A DNA stretch of 64,000 nt from Prevotella sp. (lineage in GTDB: Bacteria; Bacteroidota; Bacteroidia; Bacteroidales; Bacteroidaceae). The stretch lies in NCBI GenBank assembly GCA_017619755.1, contig JAFZRU010000008.1, forward strand, positions 1 through 64,000. The letters are read 5' to 3'. Shown in pieces: positions 20,501 through 29,200 of the stretch. A program made the translations under genes and the position numbers. The notes beneath the pieces are model-generated. The model was not told where the DNA came from and did no database searches. It saw nothing but the letters and a program-made list of their open reading frames with translations. The stretch's first letter is position 1, and each line of letters begins with the position of its first letter.

Positions 20501-21471
20501 ACATCGTCGATCATCATCATGGCACCATCATGGTGAATTCCGAAATTGGCAAAGGTTCCACCTTCACCGTCGTCCTGCCGGTCAAACAAGACATCTCCGA
20601 AACAGCCTCCATCCCATCAGAAACGAGTTCTCCAACATCGCAAGACAACGAAACCACTCCACAGACACCCACCCCACAAAATGCGAAAAAGGGAGAATCC
20701 ACACATGCCATCACCATGCTCATCATTGAGGACTCGGAAGATATGATGGCTTTTTTAGAGAGCAACTTCAGGCAAAAATACAATGTTATTACCGCCCACG
20801 ATGGAATAGAAGCACTCGACGTGCTATCCAAGCAAGAAATAGGCATCATTGTCTCAGACTGGATGATGCCCCGCATGGACGGTGCAGAACTCTGCCGCCA
20901 TGTGCGACGTAATGCCCTGACAAGCCATATCCCCATCGTGCTGCTCACTGCCAAGACCGATGATGAATCAAAAGTCGAAGGTATGGATGTGGGTGCCGAC
21001 GCCTATATCGAGAAACCATTTTCGATAGAATACTTGGAGGCTTGCATACGCAACATGCTCCACATGCGACACATCCTGATGAAGAAATTCTCATCACAGC
21101 CGCTTGAGCCTGTCACGAAGATAGCTCACAATCCTACCGATAACGAATTTTTGGCGAAGATGTACAAGATTATCGAGGATAATTTCTCCAACTCGGAATT
21201 GAACGTGAATTTCCTCGCAGAAAAGTTGAACATCAGCCGCAGTGGTCTTTTCGCCAAGATCAAATCGCTTGCTGATGTAACCCCCAACGAAATGATTTTG
21301 ATTGTCCGCCTGAAACGTGCGGCACAATTACTCCTTGAAGGTGGTCACACGGTGAGTGAAGTGAGTTACATGGTTGGTTTCTCCAATCCCTCTTATTTCT
21401 CAAAATGTTTCCACAAGCAATTTGGCATTCGTCCCACTGACTACCAAAAGTCTGGCAAACCCAACCAATAA
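17524..21471 (+). CDS. Hybrid two-component system regulator (sensor, kinase, receiver, AraC)
   Basis: This 1315-residue protein carries a whole signalling pathway. After a signal/anchor segment come two-component-regulator propeller repeats (about 35-660, e.g. GFMWFGTDNGLCRYDG), a Y_Y_Y domain (about 695-752) and a transmembrane helix (about 762-782). Inside the cell are the kinase with phospho-histidine H816 (IAHEIRTP), ATPase boxes (NLLTNANKYT, DNGIGI, GTGIGLN), a receiver with acceptor D1112 (VSDWMMPRMDG), and an AraC-type helix-turn-helix (about 1215-1312). All key residues are present. Starts at 17524, 17533 or 17551 are possible. Such regulators normally sense a degradation product in the periplasm and switch on the linked SusC/D genes, here the fasciclin locus. 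Confidence 0.95.
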   Translation: MPRMISSTYMARHPLLIFTMLMLLFTPTVAQDGYRYRNLTMNDGLAANAVRNIVQDKYGFMWFGTDNGLCRYDGVHVLTFHIPDLGRNQYVTSLLAADDGIYVGTELGVFLLSFEHENFEKQPIDIHTRVTSIAKDKESRLWVSTNGQGVFCGGKQYDFKSSGGVISQVFIDNSNQVWTLSNTGEPTLHKLNRLHDRFEPVTLDFPTNYNSLRMLQSRDGRIWLGSWEHGLLLMHNDGRLEQMLNPAETKVGIHIHTLYEHADDCICIGCDDGLICLNPKTKEWYRLSEKLQVPQNKLTDRFVYSIIGDTEGGLWVGTFYGGVSYLSPIGKRFDGYTVGEGLTGNVISRFCEDRHGHIWVASDDGGLICFSLADQNFIPYPHREELRWLNIHALAIKGDDLWIGTYTNGVYVLDTSTGNLRQFSKSDNVNSLDDNSSYAILHDSQGKTWVTTMTGINLYDAAKNQFERIGKTGAITIDIDEDKDGSIWFCTQGEGFFRLNRKNNKLKSYRYNPKDNHSICDNQVNCAYRDESGKLWIGTFSGLCTYDREHDNFSRIHLDIPNQNIQGIVESHGSLWLSTDYGVVKYVPGEGVQHFTLHDGLVGNQFQTNSVLKANDGRIYFGATNGFNAFYPHLIKTNDIPPPVYITSLRIMNRERNAGNGVTLNLSGKLDLGYNDARMITISFASLSYCSPEKNQYAYMLDGFDKEWNYAGNLSQATYTNLPAGKYTFRVKATNNDGIWSEKEATLLLVVHPPLWWSWWAKLLYLLLLVGIVWYYVHLRLKREKHRHQLEMESLTLKKEQEVRDARLRFFTMIAHEIRTPVSLIIAPLEKIIKRGNPSEEMRVIDRNSHRLLELVNQLLDFRKIEEQSMLIHFVPQNIHQLIEDVVVRFAPTIEQSGKKFTVEYPDPHFTAIVDREALTKVLSNLLTNANKYTKDEVSLRCVEEPSGEHFHIIVSDNGIGISEKDLPHIFDPFYQAEGNKPGTGIGLNIVKNIVDHHHGTIMVNSEIGKGSTFTVVLPVKQDISETASIPSETSSPTSQDNETTPQTPTPQNAKKGESTHAITMLIIEDSEDMMAFLESNFRQKYNVITAHDGIEALDVLSKQEIGIIVSDWMMPRMDGAELCRHVRRNALTSHIPIVLLTAKTDDESKVEGMDVGADAYIEKPFSIEYLEACIRNMLHMRHILMKKFSSQPLEPVTKIAHNPTDNEFLAKMYKIIEDNFSNSELNVNFLAEKLNISRSGLFAKIKSLADVTPNEMILIVRLKRAAQLLLEGGHTVSEVSYMVGFSNPSYFSKCFHKQFGIRPTDYQKSGKPNQ

Positions 21472-21522
21472 ATGGCAAATGTCACCCATTCATCACAAAT
21501 TAGCACACTCTAATCCCAAATA

Positions 21523-21554
21523 TTTGGTGATTTCCACAATAAACCGTACCTTTG
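21523..21554 (+). promoter_or_regulatory. Promoter for the M28 peptidase
   Basis: TTTG (21523-21526), 20 bases, TACCTTTG (21547-21554). This is a near-perfect sigma-ABfr promoter located after the regulator's stop, so the peptidase has its own transcript. Transcription would begin about 15 bases before the ATG at 21575. Confidence 0.75.
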
Positions 21555-21574
21555 GACTGTCAAATGATTTAGAA

Positions 21575-22834
21575 ATGAAAAGGATAGTCATCATCATTTT
21601 TTTGGCATTGGCCATCAAGCCGTTGGGTGCGCAAGACCTGACACATTACAAACAAGTCATCAAGGTGTTGAGCTCCGCCAAGTATCAAGGGCGCGGCTAT
21701 GCCAAGGATGGGGCCAACAAGGCGGGAAAATACCTGCAAAAAGAGTTTGAAAAAGCGGGAGTGGATGAGGTGATACTTCAACCATTCAAGTTGGACATCA
21801 ACACGTTCTGCGGGAAGATGAAAATGCTGGCCGACGGCAAGAAACTGCGTGCCGGTGTCGATTTCTCCATGCGAGAGTATTCCCCCGGCGCATACGGAAC
21901 GTTCCCCGTTTACCATGTGGACACCTTGAATTACAACGCAGACAGGATGTTTGCCGACTTGGCCCAACCTGAGTACTCCAATTGTTTGGTGGTATGTGAA
22001 TTTTGGTTCACCTACCGTCATCGTGAAGACTTCTCCCGTCTGCAAAAAACTGGCGAATGCACCAACGCCGGCCTCATATACACGTGGGAAGCACCCATCA
22101 AGTTTTTCAAGGCTTACGGTCAGCGCGTGGTGGACAAGCCCATCTTTTGGGTAACGCCCGAGGCCATTGAGGGCGTGAAGAATGTCCATGTGGAAGTGGA
22201 TAACAAGTTCCTGAAAGACTATGAGTGCTTCAACGTCATTGCCAAGGTGAAGGGTCAGCGGCACGACAGTTGCTATGTCTTCACAGCGCATTACGACCAT
22301 ATTGGCAATTTGGGCAAGAAGGTCTTTTATGCTGGTGCCAACGACAATGCCTCTGGCACCGCCGCCATCGTGACATTGGCGGAATACTATGCTCAACATC
22401 GCCCTTTGTACGACATGTATTTCATTGCTTTCTCCGGCGAGGATGCCAACCTGCGTGGCTCCAACTGGTATGTCGCGCATCCCATAGTACCACTCCAGCA
22501 AATCAAATACCTATTTAATATAGATATGATTGGCGACAACAATCCCGTTCAATACTGCGAGGTGAGTGAAAATGGCATACGAGGTTTCTCGCTCTTTGAA
22601 CAGATCAACGAGCGCGAGCACTATTTCAAGACCCTGAATCGTGGCGAGTTGGCCGCCAACAGCGACCATTATCCCTTTGCCACAAGAAATGTGCCCTGCA
22701 TCTTTCTTGAAAACGAGAAAGGCGACGCATTCCAATACTACCATACCATCTTTGACACATACAAGACTGTTCGTTTTGATAGTTATGAACCGGTGTTCCG
22801 GCTGATTCGCGACTTTGTAGAACAGTATAAATGA
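21575..22834 (+). CDS. M28-family zinc peptidase, secreted
   Basis: The reading frame is open from 21374 but would overlap the regulator gene and the promoter; ATG 21575 gives a signal peptide (MKRIVIIIFLALAIKPLGAQ) and a 419-residue protein. The M28 co-catalytic zinc set is visible: H239 and D241 (TAHYDHIG), D257 (GANDNASG), E289/D290 (FSGEDANLRGS), D317 (IDMIGDN) and H365 (NSDHYPF). GED replaces the common GEE. Members are aminopeptidases, or less often glutaminyl cyclases; I favour an exported aminopeptidase. Its place behind a fasciclin/SusCD/sensor locus without glycosidases hints that peptides or glycoproteins are handled there. Confidence 0.88.
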   Translation: MKRIVIIIFLALAIKPLGAQDLTHYKQVIKVLSSAKYQGRGYAKDGANKAGKYLQKEFEKAGVDEVILQPFKLDINTFCGKMKMLADGKKLRAGVDFSMREYSPGAYGTFPVYHVDTLNYNADRMFADLAQPEYSNCLVVCEFWFTYRHREDFSRLQKTGECTNAGLIYTWEAPIKFFKAYGQRVVDKPIFWVTPEAIEGVKNVHVEVDNKFLKDYECFNVIAKVKGQRHDSCYVFTAHYDHIGNLGKKVFYAGANDNASGTAAIVTLAEYYAQHRPLYDMYFIAFSGEDANLRGSNWYVAHPIVPLQQIKYLFNIDMIGDNNPVQYCEVSENGIRGFSLFEQINEREHYFKTLNRGELAANSDHYPFATRNVPCIFLENEKGDAFQYYHTIFDTYKTVRFDSYEPVFRLIRDFVEQYK

Positions 22835-22835
22835 A

Positions 22836-22854
22836 GCCGAGGCAAAGCCTCGGC
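22836..22854. repeat. Palindromic element after the peptidase
   Basis: GCCGAGGC-aaa-GCCTCGGC forms an 8-base stem with a 3-base loop two bases after the stop codon, followed by CTACGG. There is no T run, so it is more like a repetitive palindrome than a classic terminator. A related GCCTGCGGCCTACG occurs at 675-688. Confidence 0.6.
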
Positions 22855-22861
22855 CTACGGA

Positions 22862-22909
22862 GAACAGATGAAGGAACGGATGAAGGAACAGATTATTGAA
22901 CGGATGAAT
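22862..22909. repeat. Four-copy 12-base tandem repeat
   Basis: Four consecutive 12-base units: GAACAGATGAAG, GAACGGATGAAG, GAACAGATTATT, GAACGGATGAAT. The array lies between the palindrome and the promoter of the next gene. No function is evident. Confidence 0.75.
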
Positions 22910-22945
22910 ATACTTACCATGAAGAGAGAAAAAAATGAGAAATAA

Positions 22946-22977
22946 TTTGGGATTATAGTCAAAAACGCCTACTTTTG
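22946..22977 (+). promoter_or_regulatory. Promoter for the triple-repeat secreted protein
   Basis: TTTG (22946-22949), 20 bases, TACTTTTG (22970-22977), matching the Bacteroidetes consensus. It lies about 30 bases before the first possible ATG at 23006. Confidence 0.75.
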
Positions 22978-23005
22978 CAGCATGTTATGAAATTTTAACA
23001 TCCAA

Positions 23006-25768
23006 ATGACATTATCAACTAAAAAGCGTATGAGAAAAATTACTCTACTGACCGTGCTATATACACTCATCGGTGTGGTAGCATTCGCACAAAAAGACTT
23101 GGGAAGACTACCGATGGAGGACATGCAAAGTCCAAGTCCTGCGTTCAAATGTCTCGACCGGCATACCATACCGGCCACACAAGCGACAATGAATGCCGAA
23201 ATAGAACTGGTGACTCCCCCCGCCACCGCCCAAGTGGAGACGTGGTACACCATAGATGGCAAGTTCATAGCAAATTCCCCATACGGTGTGCAAGATTTCA
23301 CGTCAATGATGCCAACTATCAACGTGGCCATCGACGGTTCCGACATCTATATCCAGGGACTGGCCTACTATTTTAGGGATGGATGGATCAAGGGGACAAT
23401 CGACGGAAATAAAGCCAGTTTCCCCAATGGCCAGGTTGTCGGTGAAGACGACTTTGGAATAGAATATTTCTGCGGTGCCAACGACGCGGAAACGCTGGTT
23501 GACAACATCGTTTTCAACTATGATGCTGAGGCAGGTTTGATGGAGTCGGCGACGATTTACCTTTTAGAGAACAGCAACGCCACCGAACCGTCTCCCTACA
23601 GTTACTGGTACAGGCCTGTTTTCAGCAAGACAGAGCCAGCTTCGAAACTTGTGTCTTTACCTGAAGGCGTGGTGGCCGAGGACTGGGTGATTACCTATCA
23701 TAACAACATGGATGTGCTCTCTTCCGCTTCGCTGAAGATTGGTTTCGACGGTTCCGATGTCTATCTGCAAGGGTTGAATAGTTACATTCCCGAAGCCTGG
23801 ATCAAGGGGTCGCTGAATGGCACGACCCTCACTTTCCCCGGTAGCCAGTATTTCGGATTCCACAATGACACCCCCTACTCCGGCTACGACATGTACCTCC
23901 AGGAAGATGACATCGTGTTCACCTATGATGCGGAGGCGAACAAGATGACGGCAGTGAACGCCGAGATCACCGTCTATACCTCCACGTTGTTGAAAGCCGA
24001 CATTTATAAGAATGCCGTCATTACAAAGGTGATAGAGAAAGCGACGACACCTGCCACCCCCAATATCTCACAGATTTACGATTCATCGACAGGCCCTGTA
24101 GTTTTGTTCTCCGTGCCAGTCCTCGATGTCGATGGCAATGGGATCGTTGCGACAAAGTTGACCTTCCAATTCCTCAGCGACATCGAGCAGGAAATCACTC
24201 CGGTGACTTTCGATCCCGCCGACTACGCCAGTTTGAATGAGGCCATGTCCGTCTTCCCCTATGGCTTCACAGACGACACGGAACTCTTCCCCACCTATAT
24301 GTATCTGAAACAAGCCGACTACAGCAAGTGGAACAAGTTGGGCATTCAGAGCATCTATACTGGAGGCGGCGAGGAGAACAAGTCGGAAATCTTCTGGTGC
24401 TTCATCAAGGATTACCAGGCAGTCACCTTCAACTTCAATGCCATGACCGAAGAGCCTTGTTCTTCCAATGACAGCGATGCCGGCAACATCACCGAAGACC
24501 GTCAGTTGAAGGAAGGTGCTGTGACACTGACCGTCTCGCCTAACCCGGAGGGCACGCCCAACCGTTTCTGGAGTACGAATAATGGTCCCCAACTAAGAGT
24601 CTATGGTGGAACACTGACCTTTGAGGCCGCCCCAGGCAAGATTCTCAACAAGATCGTGTTCAATAATGCCAAGTGGAATAACAACAACAGCGCCGACACA
24701 GGCGCCTTCGACGGTTCGACCTGGACTGGCGAGGCCCAAAAGGTCGTGGTGACCATCGCCGGCAACACCCAACTAAACAGCATTAACGTGATACCATCCG
24801 ATTTCGTACCCACAGCGATTGAGGCTCCTGAAAATCTCGTGACAGACACATACGTTCTGCAGGCCAACTCGCTCAAGCCCTACTACGATCCTGCCGAACT
24901 GACGCTCTGGCTGAAAGTTGGTTTCGACGGCGACGACGCCTACATCCAGGGTCTGGCAGCCGATGTCAACTCAAGTGCCGACCAACTATGGGTGAAGGGC
25001 ACCAAGAACGATGCCGGACAATATGTCATCCCCGCCAACCAGTTCATGGGTTCGGTAAGTTTCTGGATGTCGAACAACGATTACTATTTCACCGCCCTCG
25101 ATGCAGAAGGAAAGATGACAGACGTCGTGTTTGACTACGATGCAGAGAAGTCGCTGTTCACGACAGCACAGACGCTGGTGCTCAACGCCCTTTCCACCGA
25201 CGTGTATGCCTACCAAACCTTCACCGATGTCACCATTACGAAGTTTAACGAAGTGGCCGCCTCACCTTCCGACCCGACCATCAAATCCATCGACTTCGGC
25301 GAATGGTCAAGTGGCATTTCCTGTACGATTCCTTCTGTAAGCAGCACCGGTGAGACACTGAATCCCCAAAAACTGTTCTACACGGTATGGATTGAGAAGG
25401 ACGGGCAACAGGCACCTTATACCTTCAAGACCGACATGTACTATGGGGTGGATCAGGACACAAATGAAGTTCCTTACAGTTTCAACTACAGCACATGGGA
25501 CGGTTCCCATAACATCTATTTCCAGGATGGTGTAGAGGAATGTGGCACATGGACGAAAGTTGGTATTCAGAGTGTCTATTATGGTGGTGACGAGTGCAAC
25601 AAGTCAGCCGTGGCATGGATTGATACTCCCAACGCTTCCGCCATCAACGACATTGAAGCAGACCTCGAAGCTGGCAAGGCTGAAATCTACAACATTGCCG
25701 GCCAGCGTTTAGGCGCGCCCCAAAAGGGGTTGAACATCATCAATGGCCGCAAGGTCATGGTCAAATAG
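23006..25768 (+). CDS. Large secreted protein with three internal repeats and a C-terminal sorting-type tail
   Basis: The 920-residue product starts at 23006, or at 23030 (MRKITLLTVLYTL), with a signal peptide cut near AFAQ. Three copies of a roughly 85-residue repeat are visible at about 108-190, 245-330 and 635-730. Each has a core of the type GFDGSDVYLQGL, then W(I/V)KG, and later V.(F)(N/T/D)YDAE. Between copies two and three lies a beta-rich segment (about 500-610) common in Prevotella secreted proteins. The end (YNIAGQRLGAPQKGLNIING, then a short basic tail) resembles a type IX secretion C-terminal signal. No catalytic domain recognised. It is monocistronic, with its own promoter and terminator. 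Confidence 0.8.
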   Translation: MTLSTKKRMRKITLLTVLYTLIGVVAFAQKDLGRLPMEDMQSPSPAFKCLDRHTIPATQATMNAEIELVTPPATAQVETWYTIDGKFIANSPYGVQDFTSMMPTINVAIDGSDIYIQGLAYYFRDGWIKGTIDGNKASFPNGQVVGEDDFGIEYFCGANDAETLVDNIVFNYDAEAGLMESATIYLLENSNATEPSPYSYWYRPVFSKTEPASKLVSLPEGVVAEDWVITYHNNMDVLSSASLKIGFDGSDVYLQGLNSYIPEAWIKGSLNGTTLTFPGSQYFGFHNDTPYSGYDMYLQEDDIVFTYDAEANKMTAVNAEITVYTSTLLKADIYKNAVITKVIEKATTPATPNISQIYDSSTGPVVLFSVPVLDVDGNGIVATKLTFQFLSDIEQEITPVTFDPADYASLNEAMSVFPYGFTDDTELFPTYMYLKQADYSKWNKLGIQSIYTGGGEENKSEIFWCFIKDYQAVTFNFNAMTEEPCSSNDSDAGNITEDRQLKEGAVTLTVSPNPEGTPNRFWSTNNGPQLRVYGGTLTFEAAPGKILNKIVFNNAKWNNNNSADTGAFDGSTWTGEAQKVVVTIAGNTQLNSINVIPSDFVPTAIEAPENLVTDTYVLQANSLKPYYDPAELTLWLKVGFDGDDAYIQGLAADVNSSADQLWVKGTKNDAGQYVIPANQFMGSVSFWMSNNDYYFTALDAEGKMTDVVFDYDAEKSLFTTAQTLVLNALSTDVYAYQTFTDVTITKFNEVAASPSDPTIKSIDFGEWSSGISCTIPSVSSTGETLNPQKLFYTVWIEKDGQQAPYTFKTDMYYGVDQDTNEVPYSFNYSTWDGSHNIYFQDGVEECGTWTKVGIQSVYYGGDECNKSAVAWIDTPNASAINDIEADLEAGKAEIYNIAGQRLGAPQKGLNIINGRKVMVK

Positions 25769-25824
25769 CATCTTCTCTTTTGATGTGCATTTCGTATAGA
25801 GCTGTTAACGGCTTCACTCCAATC

Positions 25825-25865
25825 ACGATGGGGTTGCAAGGTTTGTCACCCTGCAAGCCCATCGT
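25825..25865 (+). terminator. Hairpin terminator after the triple-repeat protein
   Basis: Arms 25825-25841 and 25849-25865 pair over 17 bases with two mismatches around a 7-base loop, followed by TTTT. Positioned 57 bases after the stop codon. Confidence 0.7.
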
Positions 25866-25868
25866 TTT

Positions 25869-26190
25869 ACTACCTGCACAGGTGGAAAAAATCATTCAAA
25901 TCCGTGACGTGAACCATACATCTTCAACGAGACGAACATCTACACCATTTCGAAAATCAGCAAATTTGTGTTTCATTTGTCAAAAAATTAACTTTTTGAA
26001 AATGTAACTGCAAAAATTTCCTTTAAATTTGAATTAACGGGTAAAAAATCTTGTTTTATCAACAAAATACACACAATTCGTATATTTTACGAAGATAAAC
26101 ATATCCCTTCATTTGACCAATAAAAAAACGGAAATGTGTACAAAATGGGGGATTGTTACAAATAAAAATGTTTTTGATACAACGAAAATG
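25869..26190. other. AT-rich intergenic region without a convincing gene
   Basis: About 320 bases rich in A/T separate the terminator from the promoter at 26191. A 75-residue frame at 25780-26007 crosses the terminator hairpin and has no signal peptide or recognisable motif, so I do not call it. Extra upstream sequence here may hold activator sites for the SusC operon, but no specific site is visible. Confidence 0.5.
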
Positions 26191-26220
26191 TTGCGAAAAT
26201 AAAAAATTATACTAATTTTG
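26191..26220 (+). promoter_or_regulatory. Promoter of the stand-alone SusC-SusD operon
   Basis: TTG (26191-26193), 19 bases, TAATTTTG (26213-26220). The leader to the ATG at 26278 is about 50 bases and AT-rich, as in strongly expressed Bacteroidetes genes. Confidence 0.7.
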
Positions 26221-26277
26221 CACCTAAAAGCATAATTATTCCTAACAATCAAAATTATCAAAACAAAAACAGGTATT

Positions 26278-29200
26278 ATGTGGAATTTAAATTTAACAAA
26301 AAAAATGCGAACACTATTGTTCCTTTTTTGCTTCCTTCCCTTGGGAGTAATGGCACAGACCGTGCGTGGAACAGTAAGTGATGAAGCTGGTGAACCTGTG
26401 ATTGGTGCAAGCGTGCAAGTGCAAGGCACCAAGACGGGAGCAGTCACCGACTTCGATGGAAACTTCAGCGTGGAGGCAGCGAGCAACGCCACACTGATTA
26501 TCTCTTACATTGGCTACGTCACTGAGGAAGTCAGTGTCCAGGGCCGTAACAACATCCAGGTTACTCTGAGAGAGGACGTATCATCCCTGAACGACGTGGT
26601 TGTCATCGGTTATGGTACGATGAAGAAGAAATTGGTGACGGGTGCCACTGTTCAAGTAAAGGGTGAAGACATCGCCAAGTTGAACACCACCAACGCTCTC
26701 GAAGCCATGCAGAGTTCAACGCCCGGTGTGCAGATTACCCAGAGTTCCACACAGCCTGGCAAGGGTTACAAGGTTTACATCCGTGGTATCGGTACCACAG
26801 GCAACGCCACCCCACTTTATGTGATTGACGGTGTGGCCGGTGGCAACCTTGACGGCATCAACCCCAACGACATCGAGAGCATCGACGTGTTGAAGGATGC
26901 TGCTTCTGCAGCCATCTACGGTGCCCGTGCCGCCAACGGTGTCATCCTCGTGACCACCAAGCAAGGCAAGGCTGGCAAGATCGAGCTCAGCTACAATGGT
27001 GCCATGGGTTGGTCCAACGCCTACAAGCGCCCGCAGCTTCTCAATGCTCAGCAGTACATGACCATCATTGACGAGTACTCCTTCAACACCTCAGGTCAGA
27101 AGATGAATTGGGCAGGCACAGGCAATAACGACGGCTTCGTTCCCCAGGACATACTCAAGAAGGTTGCCGACGGTTGGGAAGGCACCGACTGGTGGGGTGC
27201 ATTCGAAAACGAGAACGCTGTTCAGCAGAATCACTCAGTGACCTTGACCGGTGGTACAGACCGTTCCAAGTTTGCCATGTCCTACACCTATACTGGCAAC
27301 GAAGGTATCATGGGTGCAGAGAGGGCTTCCTTCTACAAGCGTCACACCATCCGCATCAACAGCGATCATGTGCTCTTGAGAGTCAAGGACTTCGATGCCA
27401 TCACCATCGGTGAGAACATCTCGATTGGTTACACCAAGAGTCACGATTTGGCAGAGGACGGCATGTATTGGAGCTACATCCACAGCTTGCTCCAAACCTG
27501 TCCACTCGTGCCACAGTATGCCGACAATGGCGACATCTATTATTATCAGGACTTTGACGGTAATGTCAAATATGGTCAAGGCTGGAACGCTTCTTTGTTC
27601 AGCAATCCATGGGAGAACCTCATGAAAGGTGGTTTTAACTCCATGGCAGAAAGCCGCAACATCAACACCAACGCCACCGCTTTCCTCACCATCCAGCCCA
27701 TCAAGGGTCTGAGGTTCCGTTCACAGTTCAACTACAGCTGGGGTTCAGGTGCCTATCGCAACTACGGTGAGCCTGTCTCATCTGGTTATGGAAATGCCAC
27801 CTCACCTATTTATAGTGTGAGCCAGAGTACATGGATCAATACCAATTGGTCTATCGAGAACACCCTCACCTATGACCTTCCCATCATTTCAGGTCACAAG
27901 ATCAGCGCGATGGTAGGTCAGACCTTCCAAAGCACCGACTGGAGTGTTAATCTTGGTGGATCCAACAAGGTGAATTATGGCGACCAGCTCGCCACCTTGA
28001 AGGGTTGGAATTCCGCTTGGCTGTCCAACATCAAGTTGGTGAATGCCACTGATGCCACTTTGACTGGCAAGCCCAATGATGAGGAGTATCTCGCTTCTTG
28101 GTTCGGCCGTGTGAGCTGGGACTGGAATGAGACCTATATGGCAACCGTCACCATGCGTTATGATGGTTCAAGTATCTTCACCGATGGCAAGCGTTGGGGC
28201 TTCTTCCCATCAGTGTCTGCAGGATGGGTTGTCAGCAATGAGAAATTCATGGATAGCACCAACAGCTGGTTAGACTTCTTCAAACTCCGCGCTTCCTGGG
28301 GTCAGAACGGTAACAAGGACATCTCCAAGTACCAGTATCTTGCCACCATCGCTCTTTCGGGTGAGTCTGGAGACTCTGGCTACAAGTTCGGTTCCGATAT
28401 GGCGACTTCTGTTGCAGGAAGTCCCAACGTAGGTGCTTACGCCAACATCGTTCCCAACCCCGACCTTACCTGGGAGACCTCCGAGCAGCTTGACTTCGGT
28501 TTCGACGCTCGTTTCCTCCACAGCCGTTTGGGCTTGAACTTCGACTGGTATAAGAAGACCACCAAGGACTGGTTGATTGGTGGCAACCTGCTTGCCATCT
28601 ATGGAACCAACCCCGCCGCCATCAATGGTGGTGACGTGGAGAACACCGGTATTGAGCTTGCCCTGACTTGGAACGACAGGATTGGCAGTGACTTCAGCTA
28701 CAACGTAGGCGTCAACTTTGCCACCAACAAGAACAAGGTCACCCGTATCGCCAACGACAACCACTACATCAATGGTCCTTCAGGTGTCCTCTCACAGGGT
28801 ACAGAGTACTGCTACCGTGCAGAGGAAGGCAAGCCCATCGGTTACTTCTACGGTATGTCCTACAGCGGCATCTGGCAGAACCAGGCCCAGATTGACGCAG
28901 CCCGTGCAGCCGGCAAGGCAGTTCTTGACAACGCACAGCCCGGTGACTGCATCTGGGACGACTACAATGGTGATCATGTGATTACCTACGCAGAAGGCGA
29001 CAATTGCGACCGTCATGAGATTGGCAACCCCAATCCCGACATTATGGTTGGTCTCAACCTTGGTCTGAGCTGGAAGGGATTTGACTTCGCATTAAATGGT
29101 GCCGGTGCCTTTGGCATGCAAATTATGCGTTCTTACCGTTCATTCAGCGACGCTCCTTACCAGAACTACGACACCACCATCCTTGACCGTTGGGTGGGCG

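Noticed and set aside
21374-21574. Upstream extension of the M28 peptidase frame
   Set aside because: It overlaps the regulator's coding end and contains the peptidase promoter; the ATG at 21575 starts a proper signal peptide.
25780-26007. 75-residue frame after the triple-repeat protein
   Set aside because: Crosses a terminator hairpin and shows no protein-like features.
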